Below, piece after piece: positions 1 through 8,621 of a stretch of 64,000 nt of DNA. The DNA lies in NCBI RefSeq assembly GCF_029278565.1, contig NZ_CP119559.1, positions 2,356,001 to 2,420,000 on the forward strand, given 5' to 3'. Both the position numbers and the translations under genes were made by a program. Position 1 is the stretch's first letter. Every line of letters begins with the position of its first letter. A model generated the notes under the pieces. The model was not told where the DNA came from and did not search any database. It worked only from the letters and a program-made list of their open reading frames with translations. Source of the DNA: Haloarcula halophila. GTDB lineage: Archaea; Halobacteriota; Halobacteria; Halobacteriales; Haloarculaceae.

Positions 1-306
1 CATCAGCATGAAGTCCTCGCTGATCTCGTCCTCGACAGTGAGGAGGGCGTGGGCCAGCCCCTTCTGTTCGCGCTGGTGGGTGTAGGTGATCGGGACGCCT
101 TCGAACTCGTCTTCGAAGTGGTTGATGATGACCTGCTTCTTGTAGCCGACGACGACGAGTAGTTCGTCGGCACCGAGTTCGATGAGTTTCTCGAAACAGT
201 GGGCGAGGATGGGTTTCCCGGCGACTTCGACCATGCCCTTGGGCTTGTCTTCGGTGAGGGGGCGGAGTCGGGTGCCCTCACCGGCGGCGAGTACAACAGC
301 TTTCAT
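1..306 (-). CDS. Sugar-phosphate nucleotidyltransferase, N-terminal part (runs off window)
   Basis: The ATG is at 306 on the minus strand and the frame stays open to the window edge, giving 102 visible residues. The N-terminus MKAVVLAAGEGTRLRPLTEDKPKGM (read at 306-232) carries the nucleotide-binding GxGTRLRP loop and the following PK of the RmlA/GalU/AglF nucleotidyltransferases, which join a sugar-1-phosphate to UTP or dTTP. It is divergent from the AglB-like gene, with a 119-bp shared upstream region, so a role in supplying activated sugar for N-glycosylation is likely. Substrate cannot be told from this fragment; the C-terminus is outside the window. Confidence 0.88.
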   Translation of the reverse strand, partial: MKAVVLAAGEGTRLRPLTEDKPKGMVEVAGKPILAHCFEKLIELGADELLVVVGYKKQVIINHFEDEFEGVPITYTHQREQKGLAHALLTVEDEISEDFMLM

Positions 307-425
307 ACAATACTCTGCTGTGGTGACCGGTAAAACCTTTATTGCTTTGAACGGTCCAGAGCCGGAACGAGCACCCAAACCGCACAGCTATTAGGCTACC
401 GTGCTGTACGGCCGGGCACTGACAG

Positions 426-2849
426 ATGGACGACCAGGTTCGGGACGCGACCGAGGCCCTGATCGAACGCAAGCCCGCCCTCCGGGACGACATCGAAACG
501 CTGCTCGAACGCGACGGGGACGGCGTCTGGGCGTTCGATGAGGTCGCCGTCGATTCGGGTGCGTTCGGCGAAATCGTGGGTTCCGGCTTAGTCGAGGAGA
601 CCGACGATGGCTACCGGCTCAGCGATCGTGCGGCGATCCGGGCGGCTATCGAGCCGCCGTCCGGCGACGACAGCGACGACGCCCCTGCGTCGGTCAGCGT
701 TCAGTCGTCCTTAGAGTCCGTTTCGTTCCCGAACCGTCGACGAACGCTCGCGCTCGGCGCGGCGCTGTTGGCGCTTGCGTTGGTTCGTATCCTCCTGATG
801 GCCCCGGCCGTCTTCCGTCCGACGGGGATCGTCCTGGCCGGTAACGATCCCTACATGTACCATCACATCGTCGAACAGCTGACGACGAGCGGCCCCGCGG
901 CGTTCAGCCCGAGCGCGCTCGGACAGTTGGACATTGATTTCCTCCAGTTCGAGGTTCGAACCCACGATACGCTGCTGATCGTCGTCTTGTGGTGGGTGGC
1001 AGCGTTGCTGGGCGGCGAGAGCGCGGTGGGGACCGTCGTCGCGTGGTACCCGGTCCTGGCCGCCCTCGGCTGCGCGATCTGTGTGTATCTGCTGACGGTG
1101 CGGCTGACCGACGATATCCGCTGTGGGCTTGCAGCGGTCCTCCTGTTGGCGATAACGCCCGCTCACGCGTACCGCACTGCGCTTGGATTCGGCGATCACC
1201 ACGCGTTCGACTACCTCGTGCTTGGGGTCACTGCCCTCGCGGTGGCCGTTGTCGCGACCGAACGGGTCAGCCGAACGGACGATCGACTCGGTGTCTCGCC
1301 TACTGGTTGGCTCGCCGTCGGCGTCGGTGGGGCCGGGATCGCGGCACAGACTGCCGCTTGGCGTGGTGGTCCGCTGCTCGTCTTGCCCATTGCACTCTAC
1401 GTCGTCGCCCGGACCTACGTCGATGTCCGGGACGACGTGGACCCATTCGCGACCAACGCGCTGCTACTCGCGTTGACTGGCGTCGGTGCGGTGCTGTCGT
1501 TGGTCCCGCACCTGGCGTTCGACTGGTTCCAACCGGCCCGGGCGTTCGCGCCGCTGTTGCTCTTTGTCGGGGCGGTCGGTGTCGTCGGCTTCGCAGCGCT
1601 CGTGGGCCGCTTTGACGTCCCGGCCTGGACGACGCTTGCCGGCGAGGCTGCGGGTGTTCTCGCTGCCCTCGTGGTCCTCCCCGCTGTGTTTCCACCGATC
1701 GCCGATGCGGCGACCGAGGCCATCAGCTACTTCCAGACCTACGGCGGGAGCGGTATCGCCGAGACTCAGTCGCTGTTCAGCGGGAACCTCGGTGCGACAA
1801 TCGCACCCATCTTCCTGTTCGGGTTCGTGCTCTTCCTGGCGCTGCCGTACATGGCGTGGGCGGCCTGGGTACAGGGCGGCCAGCGCGGTCGGCCCGACTG
1901 GCTGGCCGTCTCGGCGTACGCCTGGTGGTTCTTCCTGTTGGCGATCGTCCAGAACCGCTTTAGCGGGGAACTGTCGCTCTTCACTGCTGTCTTCGCCGGG
2001 ATCGGCTTCCTCCACGTCGCGGTTTGGGTCGATATGGCCCGGCCGCTGAATCTCGGTACAGGGGAGACGGACCCACGCTCGCGGGCTGACGGCGGTACTA
2101 CGTCGTTGCCCGGGCTTGACGCAGTTGATGGCCGAACCGTTGCCCAGTTCGCCGTCCTCTTCTTGCTCATCGGTTCCCTCGGCGGGGTCCAGACAGTCGT
2201 GAAGACACAGCAGATCTCGGTCACCGACGCCGCCTACGAGACAGGGATAGCTGTCGACGCGTACGCCGACGAACACGACATGGGCTACCCCGAGAACTAC
2301 GTCATCAGCCGCTGGGGGAACAACCGAGCGGACAACTACCTCGTCAACGGGGAGACCGAGTCCTACGAATACGCCCAGAACAACTACGGCGGGTTCATCG
2401 GATCCTCGGACGCCAGCGGCTGGTACGACCAGTTCGCGGGGGATGACGTCGGCTTCGTGGTCGTCAGGGCGGAGACGCCAGCCCCGGAGGAGTCCGTCCA
2501 CAGCCAGTTGCTGGCCGACTACGGCAGCGCGACCGAATCGAGCCCCGCGCTGGAACACTACCGCGCGATATACGAACACGAGAGCGGGCAACTCGTGGCT
2601 TTCGCTGTCGTTCCGGGGGCGACGGTGACCGGGACCGCCGAGGCCGGGACGACGATCACCGCCGAGACGACGGTGATGCTTCCGCCGACAGGCGAGGAAG
2701 TGACCTACACACAACAGGCCGATGTCGGCGAGGACGGTCGATATACGTTCACGACGCCGTATCCGGGGACCTACAGCGTCGGCGGGAACGAAGTCACCGT
2801 TCCGGAGTCGGCGGTCCTCGATGGCGGGAACGTCACCGAAAACGGCTGA
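426..2849 (+). CDS. aglB: AglB/STT3-like oligosaccharyltransferase, divergent catalytic motif
   Basis: 807 residues. Residues 1-100 are cytosolic and look like a winged-helix domain. About a dozen membrane segments follow, then an exterior C-terminal domain from about residue 590. STT3-type acidic motifs are visible in the external loops: GNDPY near 139-143 and GFGDHH near 255-260. The protein therefore belongs to the archaeal oligosaccharyltransferase family that moves lipid-linked glycan onto Asn of surface proteins. At the start of the exterior domain, where AglB has WWDYG, this protein reads SRWGNNRADNY (about 626-636). So it may be a divergent paralogue rather than the housekeeping enzyme. 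Neighbouring glycosyltransferases and a nucleotidyltransferase support a glycosylation role. Family membership is firm; activity is uncertain. Confidence 0.85.
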   Translation: MDDQVRDATEALIERKPALRDDIETLLERDGDGVWAFDEVAVDSGAFGEIVGSGLVEETDDGYRLSDRAAIRAAIEPPSGDDSDDAPASVSVQSSLESVSFPNRRRTLALGAALLALALVRILLMAPAVFRPTGIVLAGNDPYMYHHIVEQLTTSGPAAFSPSALGQLDIDFLQFEVRTHDTLLIVVLWWVAALLGGESAVGTVVAWYPVLAALGCAICVYLLTVRLTDDIRCGLAAVLLLAITPAHAYRTALGFGDHHAFDYLVLGVTALAVAVVATERVSRTDDRLGVSPTGWLAVGVGGAGIAAQTAAWRGGPLLVLPIALYVVARTYVDVRDDVDPFATNALLLALTGVGAVLSLVPHLAFDWFQPARAFAPLLLFVGAVGVVGFAALVGRFDVPAWTTLAGEAAGVLAALVVLPAVFPPIADAATEAISYFQTYGGSGIAETQSLFSGNLGATIAPIFLFGFVLFLALPYMAWAAWVQGGQRGRPDWLAVSAYAWWFFLLAIVQNRFSGELSLFTAVFAGIGFLHVAVWVDMARPLNLGTGETDPRSRADGGTTSLPGLDAVDGRTVAQFAVLFLLIGSLGGVQTVVKTQQISVTDAAYETGIAVDAYADEHDMGYPENYVISRWGNNRADNYLVNGETESYEYAQNNYGGFIGSSDASGWYDQFAGDDVGFVVVRAETPAPEESVHSQLLADYGSATESSPALEHYRAIYEHESGQLVAFAVVPGATVTGTAEAGTTITAETTVMLPPTGEEVTYTQQADVGEDGRYTFTTPYPGTYSVGGNEVTVPESAVLDGGNVTENG

Positions 2850-2890
2850 GCCGCCGGTACACTGAACCTCCCGGGACGAGAAACGCGGGT

Positions 2891-3199
2891 ATGGACCGCC
2901 GACGCGCGCTGGGCTACGGTGTGAGCGTCTCCGTCGTCGTCTTCGTCGTACTCGCGCTGCCGACACTCAGAGATGTCTACGGCCCGGAGGCGGTGCTGGC
3001 TGCCTACGCCGTCGTTTCACTGCTGGCGGGTGCGCTGACGTGGTCGCTGCTCTCGAATCTGGGGACGTCGACTGACGACGCCGACGAGGAGGCGACGATC
3101 CAGGTGGTCGCGCCGGAGGAGATCGAGGGAGCGACAGTGCCGGTCGACGGGGAACTGGAGACGCTACGTGAGCAGGTCGACGAGCACACGGAGGAGTGA
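2891..3199 (+). CDS. Small two-helix membrane protein, unknown function
   Basis: 102 residues starting 41 bp after the AglB-like gene on the same strand. Two hydrophobic segments lie at about residues 10-27 and 35-55 (GVSVSVVVFVVLAL and VLAAYAVVSLLAGALTW). They are followed by a strongly acidic soluble tail rich in Asp and Glu. I do not recognise a family. Its place directly behind the AglB-like gene suggests co-transcription and a possible accessory role in the same glycosylation locus. It could equally be an unrelated membrane protein. Confidence 0.65.
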   Translation: MDRRRALGYGVSVSVVVFVVLALPTLRDVYGPEAVLAAYAVVSLLAGALTWSLLSNLGTSTDDADEEATIQVVAPEEIEGATVPVDGELETLREQVDEHTEE

Positions 3200-3203
3200 C
3201 TCT

Positions 3204-4244
3204 TCAGTCGAGGACCGATCTCGTGCGTTCGAGCGTCTCCGTGGCGACCCGCTTCCAGGTGTGGTCGCTCGCGAGTGCCACACAGGCCTCGCTGTCGAGG
3301 TCACGGGCGGTCTCGACACCTGCGGCCACGTCGTCGGTGACGACGCCTGTCGCCGGCGTCAGCAGTTCGCTGGCCCCACAGTCCGCCGTCGTTACGACGG
3401 GTGTTCCACACGAAAGGGACTCCAGCACCACGTTCCCGAACGCCTCGAACTTCGCCGGGTGGATGGTCGCGACGGCGTCGCTGTACAGCGAGGCCAGTCG
3501 CTCCTGTGAGACGCGTCCGAGCGTCTCGACGTTCGGTTCGGGAACCTCGGTATCGCCGACGAGAACGACCGGGAGTGATCCGATTCTAGCGTAGGACCGG
3601 ACAGCCGAGAGCCCCTTGCGCTCGGAGTCGCCGACGAACAGGACGTATTGATCATCTCGTTGTGGATTTCGCGGGTAGAACATGGATCGGTCGACGCCGT
3701 TGTGGATCACCGTTGACGGCGTCTCGAACGTGTAGTGGTCGGCCCACGCCTGCCGACAGCGTTCGCTGTTGAATATCGCGTGGTCGGTGCGGGTCAGCGA
3801 CCGCCGTTCGACGACGCGCCGCGTCGGGTCCAACAGCGAGTCGGCGAGTTTCACCGACAGCGAGAACTCCCGTCGGAAGAACGGTCGCTCGGCCCGCGGG
3901 CAGTCGTGGTACTTGGTGATCGTCGGCAACGGAAGGTCGTAGGGGAGTTGCGTGTGAGCTATCGCGACGTCGAAACGCGAGAGATCGACCGACCTGAGCC
4001 GTCGCCACAGCGCCAGCGGATAGCGGAGGTGATGCCCGTGGAAGCTCCCGTACCGGACCGGTTGGACGCTGATCGCGTCGTCGACGAGGTCGCCGGCGGC
4101 TTCACGCGCCTGCTCGCAGACGCCGGCCAGGACGGTCACCTCGTGACCACGTTGGGCCATCTCCGAGTAGAGGTATCCGAGGTGGTAGGCCATTCCGCCG
4201 ACGACGTGGGGCGGGAACTCGCGAGTGAGGACGAGGATGCGCAC
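3204..4244 (-). CDS. GT4-family glycosyltransferase
   Basis: 346 residues from a GTG start at 4244. The frame runs on upstream without a stop, but homology begins at RILVLTREFPPHVVGG, the usual GT-B N-terminus with its glycine loop. The C-terminal half has NGVD (acceptor/donor cleft) and the E-x7-E region ending KFEAFGNVVLESLSCGTPVV, the nucleotide-sugar binding signature of family GT4. Acts in the cytoplasm, retaining mechanism, adding a sugar to a growing lipid-linked glycan. It follows a second GT4 gene on the same strand by 43 bp and ends 4 bp from the convergent small membrane protein. Sugar specificity unknown. Confidence 0.88.
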   Translation of the reverse strand: MRILVLTREFPPHVVGGMAYHLGYLYSEMAQRGHEVTVLAGVCEQAREAAGDLVDDAISVQPVRYGSFHGHHLRYPLALWRRLRSVDLSRFDVAIAHTQLPYDLPLPTITKYHDCPRAERPFFRREFSLSVKLADSLLDPTRRVVERRSLTRTDHAIFNSERCRQAWADHYTFETPSTVIHNGVDRSMFYPRNPQRDDQYVLFVGDSERKGLSAVRSYARIGSLPVVLVGDTEVPEPNVETLGRVSQERLASLYSDAVATIHPAKFEAFGNVVLESLSCGTPVVTTADCGASELLTPATGVVTDDVAAGVETARDLDSEACVALASDHTWKRVATETLERTRSVLD

Positions 4245-4287
4245 GGTCAGGTGGCCTCCGTTCGGAACGCATCGGGCTGGCGTCGTC

Positions 4288-5442
4288 TCACCTGTCGGCC
4301 CCCACTTCGCGATATAGCTCGACCAACTGATCGACGCTCTCGGCCCAACTGTACTCGCGTTCACAGAGCCGACGCCCGCGATGGCCCTGGTCAGCGGGCG
4401 CGTCGGCCAGTAGCGTGCTGATCCCGTCGGCCAGTGCCGTGGAATCAGCTTTCTCGACGACGATACCCGCTCTTTCCCGTTCGATTGCCTCGGCGACGCC
4501 GACGATGTCGGTCGTGACGACGGGCGTCCCACAGGCCAGCGCTTCCAGTGCGACAAGGCCGAACCCTTCCTGGTCGGTACTGGTCGACGGGAGGACGAAC
4601 GCGTCTGCCGCGCTGTAGGTCGGACCCAGATCGGCGTCGGGAATGCGACCGGCGAACGTGACGTGTTCGTCGAGACCACGCTCGCGGACCTGTCGCTCGT
4701 ATCGCTTGCGGAGCGGACCATCGCCGCCGACGAGGAGGTGTGGCGGTGTCCCGGACTCGGTGAGTCGCTCGACGGCAGCCAGCAGTACGTCCAAGCCCTT
4801 GTACTCGTGATAGGCGTCGAGCACCGAGAGGAAGAAGACGTTTGGCCGATCCGTCGCGAACCCGAGACGCTTGCGCTCGCCGGCGTCGACCTCGACGGGC
4901 GCGAACTGGCTGGTGTCGACGCCGTTGCGGACGACATCGACCTCCCGAGCGGCCGAAAGGTGATCGGATTCGTCGAGGTACGCCTCGCGTGTAACGAGTA
5001 CGTGATCGACCAGCGAGAGCGTGGCCCGGAGCGCGGTCGCGTTGTACGCCTCCGCGACGTAGCTCGCCAGGCCGTCCCCGACGATGTCGTTGTGGTAGGT
5101 CAGCACCGTCGGCGTCCCGGTGAGCGCCCCGACGACGGCGCTGATGTCGGCACACCACGGCGTCGGGAGGTGCGTGTGGATGACGTCTACCTCACGGGCC
5201 AGACGGCCCAACGCGACCGGTAACGCCGGCGTGACGTTCGTATTCGCGATACTGAACGGGCTCGACAGCCGTCGGACGGTGATCCCGTCGATGCGTTCGA
5301 CGCGCTCGTAGCCGCGGGTGTTCGCACAGACGACAGTGACCTCGTGCCCGCGTTCGACGAGAGCTGACGAGACATCCTGCACATACGACTCCACACCGCC
5401 GATATCGGGCGCGAACCGAACCGGGGTCTGGAGGACGTGCAT
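4288..5442 (-). CDS. GT4-family glycosyltransferase
   Basis: 384 residues; ATG at 5442 begins MHVLQTPVRFAPDIGGVESY, the natural GT-B start, although the frame is open further upstream. Motifs include GGVESYVQ (N-terminal loop), VVRNGVD, a VGGDGPLRKRYE core and EGFGLVALEALACGTPVV near the C-terminus, all typical of GT4 retaining transferases such as mannosyl- and glucosyltransferases. It is transcribed ahead of the next GT4 gene (43-bp gap, probably one operon) and is divergent from another GT4 gene at 5570, sharing a 127-bp promoter region. Sugar and acceptor unknown. Confidence 0.9.
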   Translation of the reverse strand: MHVLQTPVRFAPDIGGVESYVQDVSSALVERGHEVTVVCANTRGYERVERIDGITVRRLSSPFSIANTNVTPALPVALGRLAREVDVIHTHLPTPWCADISAVVGALTGTPTVLTYHNDIVGDGLASYVAEAYNATALRATLSLVDHVLVTREAYLDESDHLSAAREVDVVRNGVDTSQFAPVEVDAGERKRLGFATDRPNVFFLSVLDAYHEYKGLDVLLAAVERLTESGTPPHLLVGGDGPLRKRYERQVRERGLDEHVTFAGRIPDADLGPTYSAADAFVLPSTSTDQEGFGLVALEALACGTPVVTTDIVGVAEAIERERAGIVVEKADSTALADGISTLLADAPADQGHRGRRLCEREYSWAESVDQLVELYREVGADR

Positions 5443-5569
5443 TGACTCGACTGTCGGGACTTTTGCAGTCACTGATTTATACTCTGTGGACGAACCCACC
5501 GGACACGTCGATGAGATACCGTCGCTGGCAGCGCCTCTCGATCGGTCGTCCGCAGCCGATGGGCCACCG

Positions 5570-6697
5570 ATGAACATCGCGTTCGTCTCGAACGTCGTCT
5601 ACCCGTTCGTTACCGGCGGTGCCGAGAAACGGATCTACGAGATCGGGACTCGACTCGCCGAGCGAGGCCACACGGTGACGGTGTACGGCCGGCATTTCTG
5701 GGACGGCCCAGCGGAGATGGAACACGATGGGCTCCAGTTGCGCGCGGTCGCCGACGAGCGCGATATCTACGCCGACGATCGGCGATCGATCACCGAGGCA
5801 ATCGAGTTCGCGGTGCGGCTCTACCGTCCGCTCGCGGCCCACTTGGACGAACACGACCTCGTCGACGCGTCGGTGTTCCCCTACTTTCCGGTGCTCGCGG
5901 CGGCGGCAGCCACCTGGCGAACGGACGTTCCGCTCGTGACGACGTGGCACGAAGTCTGGCGCGAGTACTGGTGGGAGTACCTCGGCGCGCTCGGGCCGGG
6001 TGGAATGGCGATCGAGCGTGCGGCCGCCGCTGTCCCACAACACCCCGTCGCGGTCTCGAGTGTCACTGCCGACCGATTGGCCGGTCTCGGGCCTGAGCGC
6101 AGCGCCGTCGATGTCGTCCATAACGGCGTCGACGCCACCCGAATAAACTCGATCGAGCCCGTGTCTGAGGGGTTCGACGCGCTGTTTGTCGGCCGACTCG
6201 TCGAGGCCAAGCACGTCGATCGGCTCCTGCGGGCGGTCGCTCAACTCGACTGCGAGCCGACAGTCGGAATCGTCGGCGACGGCCCCGAACGCGACCGGTT
6301 GGAAGCGCTCGCCGCCTCGCTCGGTGTGGCCGACAGCGTCACATTCCCCGGGTTTCTGGAGGAGTACGACGACGTGCTCGCACAGCTCCGGGCGGCCGAC
6401 GTGTTCGTGACTGCCTCGACGCGTGAAGGCTTCGGCATCACGCTCGTCGAAGCGATGGCCGCCGGCTGTACCGTCGTTGCGACCGATCACCCCAACTCCG
6501 CCGCTGCCGAGGTCGTTGACGGTGCGGGTTTTCTCGTCGAACCGGATACCGACTCACTCGCCGACGGAGTCGACCGTGCGCTCGCCGGCCAGCAGCCCGA
6601 GACGCCGCCACAGGCGCGTGCCAGGACCTTCGACTGGGAACAGATCACTGACGAGGCCGAATCGGTCTACGAACGTGTCTGTGGCCGACAGGACTGA
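5570..6697 (+). CDS. GT4-family glycosyltransferase
   Basis: 375 residues. Start chosen at ATG 5570 (MNIAFVSNVVYPFVTGGAEK), because the reading frame upstream overlaps the divergent gene. The GGAEKR loop, HNGVDATRI, VGDGPERDRLE and REGFGITLVEAMAAGC motifs place it in GT4. One of three GT4 enzymes within 3.5 kb beside the AglB-like gene, implying a glycan of several different sugars. Its stop codon lies 1 bp from the convergent stop of the next gene, so read-through of either transcript would run antisense into the other. Confidence 0.9.
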   Translation: MNIAFVSNVVYPFVTGGAEKRIYEIGTRLAERGHTVTVYGRHFWDGPAEMEHDGLQLRAVADERDIYADDRRSITEAIEFAVRLYRPLAAHLDEHDLVDASVFPYFPVLAAAAATWRTDVPLVTTWHEVWREYWWEYLGALGPGGMAIERAAAAVPQHPVAVSSVTADRLAGLGPERSAVDVVHNGVDATRINSIEPVSEGFDALFVGRLVEAKHVDRLLRAVAQLDCEPTVGIVGDGPERDRLEALAASLGVADSVTFPGFLEEYDDVLAQLRAADVFVTASTREGFGITLVEAMAAGCTVVATDHPNSAAAEVVDGAGFLVEPDTDSLADGVDRALAGQQPETPPQARARTFDWEQITDEAESVYERVCGRQD

Positions 6698-6698
6698 C

Positions 6699-7877
6699 TT
6701 ACTGTTCGTCCCGGACCGATCCGAGGAAGAAGGAACCGAACACCGTCTGGATGCCCAGGACGATGATCGTGAAGGCGAGAATGTCGTGGGTCAGTGCCGG
6801 CAGTGCTCCGTAACCGTCAGTGAGCCACTGCAGAACGATCGCTCCGGCGTACGCGGTACCCGTACCGACGAGAGCCAACCCTGCAGCTAGCCCCCGTTCC
6901 AGCCTGAGATGTTTCAGGACCCACTCTGTGGGCGGGTCGGCCGGCCGTCGGATCGGGTCGGTCGTCATCGTCGCGAACACACCCAGGCTCGCCACTTGGT
7001 AGCCAGCGATGGTCAACAGGCTGCCCGCGACCATCGACCGCGTTCCGAAGATGATCGGCCCGGCAGCAATGCCGATGAACGTCGCGTTGCCGAACGCTAA
7101 GAGCATGACGGCGATTCCGACCGCCGCCAATACTGCGCCGGGAACCGAGAAGAGATAGCCCGGCGCGTTGACGAGCATGAACCGGAGGTGTTCCCAGCCG
7201 TCACGGAAACTGTCCAGCGTCGCCTCGCCGACCCGCTCGTGATAGGTGATCGGGACCTCCGCGATGTCGTAGCCTTGGGCGCTGGCGGCCATGATCATCT
7301 CGCTGGCGAACTCCATGCCGTCCGTTTCCAATGCTAGTTCTTCGAGGACATCGCGTCGGATCACGCGAAAGCCGCTGTGAGCGTCAGTGACGCCAGCACC
7401 GTAGAATCGATTGAGGAACGCCGTCAGTGCCGGGTTACCGACGTACTGGTGGAGTCGGGGCATTGAACCCGTTTTGATGTCGCCGGCGAAACGACTGCCC
7501 AAGACGAGGTCAGCACCTTCGCTGGCTCGCTCGAATAGTTTCGGGAGCTCTCGGAAGTCGTAGGTGGTGTCAGCATCACCCATGACGACGTACTCGCCGC
7601 GTGCTCGCTCAAAAGCGTAGCGGTAGGCGTAGCCGTATCCCTGCCGGTCGGGTTCAACGACGATGGCGCCGTGATCGCGGGCGATTTCGGGTGTACCGTC
7701 GGTCGAGCTGTCGCTGACGATCACCTCGGCGGTGACGCCCAGTTCGGCGACGGCGTCTTCGATGGCATCCAGACATTCCTCGATACCCGCCTCCTCGTTC
7801 ATCGTCGGAAGGACGACGCTGAGGGTTGGGGTCTCTTCGCTGTCGGTGGGCGCGGCCGTCGGCGTGTCTGTCGCCAT
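6699..7877 (-). CDS. GT2 dolichol-phosphate-type glycosyltransferase with C-terminal membrane domain
   Basis: 392 residues from ATG 7877 (MATDTPTAAP). Residues 25-240 form a GT-A domain: SVVLPTMNEEAGIEEC, then the DADTTYD metal-binding region and the SGFRV/RVGEA elements of dolichol-phosphate mannose/glucose synthase relatives. Four hydrophobic segments follow to the C-terminus. The family transfers sugar from a nucleotide donor to dolichol phosphate at the cytoplasmic membrane face. The fused membrane part resembles AglD-like haloarchaeal enzymes. The N-terminal 20 residues are low-complexity Thr/Pro/Ala. Likely makes a dolichol-linked monosaccharide used by a GT-C enzyme; sugar not predictable. 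Confidence 0.87.
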   Translation of the reverse strand: MATDTPTAAPTDSEETPTLSVVLPTMNEEAGIEECLDAIEDAVAELGVTAEVIVSDSSTDGTPEIARDHGAIVVEPDRQGYGYAYRYAFERARGEYVVMGDADTTYDFRELPKLFERASEGADLVLGSRFAGDIKTGSMPRLHQYVGNPALTAFLNRFYGAGVTDAHSGFRVIRRDVLEELALETDGMEFASEMIMAASAQGYDIAEVPITYHERVGEATLDSFRDGWEHLRFMLVNAPGYLFSVPGAVLAAVGIAVMLLAFGNATFIGIAAGPIIFGTRSMVAGSLLTIAGYQVASLGVFATMTTDPIRRPADPPTEWVLKHLRLERGLAAGLALVGTGTAYAGAIVLQWLTDGYGALPALTHDILAFTIIVLGIQTVFGSFFLGSVRDEQ

Positions 7878-8129
7878 CCGGGTGGTCCAATGTATTGGTG
7901 CTTCGGGGTATAGGCGTTCTGATACCACCGTTGGAGATTCGGGCGATATTCTGACTAAATGAAAAAGAATGAGAACAGCCAGAAAACCCCGACAGGCCCG
8001 GGTCGGGGGGCTCGCTGTGCGCACTCGCTTCGTTCGTGTGCTTTCGTCGCCCGTTTCAGTCCCGCCCTCGTTGATTGAGAAGTCGGTATAAGCAGCGGCG
8101 ACTGACTCTCCCCACGAAACACCGGCCGT

Positions 8130-8621
8130 TCAGTCGTCGGCACGTCGGCGTACGACATACCACGCGAAAAGCGCGAAGAGGGCACTGGCGACGAGCGGCC
8201 ACAGGTCCGTACTCAGGTACAGTCCGGGTGTCGGCGGCTGGTACATCGTCACCGGAAAGAACACCGACTGTGAGCGTCCCTCGGGGACACGAATGAGTGC
8301 GTCGGTGAACAGATGCGCAGCCGCACCCACCGTGAGCATCACGAAGGCGCGCCGTCGTTTGCCCCGTTCGACCAGCACCGTTCCGATGAGCAGTATGAGA
8401 AGGACGACGCCACCCGTCTGGAGGCCGCCCCAGTCGAAGGGGACGCCGAGAGCAGTTTCGACGGTCTGGCTCGGGATCAGTGTGGAGACGTGGTCGAGGT
8501 CCGGGACAAGCGTACCCACCATGGCGAGGGTCACATAAGCGGGGACGATCCAGGTATACCGGTAGCTCAGCGCGGTCGTGACGCCGTAGGCGAGTAGGAC
8601 GTGTGTAAGGAGATCAGGCAT
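8130..8621 (-). CDS. Membrane-bound metal-dependent hydrolase family protein
   Basis: 163 residues with four or five hydrophobic segments. Conserved His/Asp positions fit the YdjM/DUF457 family of predicted inner-membrane metal-dependent hydrolases: LTHVLLAY at the N-terminus, LVPDLDHV near residue 40, and AAHLFTDAL near 105. Substrate unknown in this family. Its start overlaps the end of the upstream gene by 8 nt (ATGCCTGA), so translation is probably coupled. It lies in the glycosylation locus but no specific link to glycans can be shown. Confidence 0.75.
   Translation of the reverse strand: MPDLLTHVLLAYGVTTALSYRYTWIVPAYVTLAMVGTLVPDLDHVSTLIPSQTVETALGVPFDWGGLQTGGVVLLILLIGTVLVERGKRRRAFVMLTVGAAAHLFTDALIRVPEGRSQSVFFPVTMYQPPTPGLYLSTDLWPLVASALFALFAWYVVRRRADD

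Noticed and set aside
1464-2966. A 500-codon open frame on the minus strand opposite the AglB-like gene
   Set aside because: Arg/Gly/Pro-rich antisense shadow produced by GC-rich codon bias; the plus-strand frame has clear membrane and STT3 motifs.
4245-4937. Upstream extension of the 3204 glycosyltransferase frame to a 577-residue protein
   Set aside because: The extra part is Ser/Arg-rich antisense-like sequence lying over the next GT4 gene; GT-B homology begins exactly at the GTG at 4244.
8053-8082. A single stretch starting GTTTCAG and ending near TTGATTGAGAAG that resembles a haloarchaeal CRISPR repeat
   Set aside because: Only one copy with weak similarity in the middle; no second repeat or spacer spacing nearby, and no cas genes.
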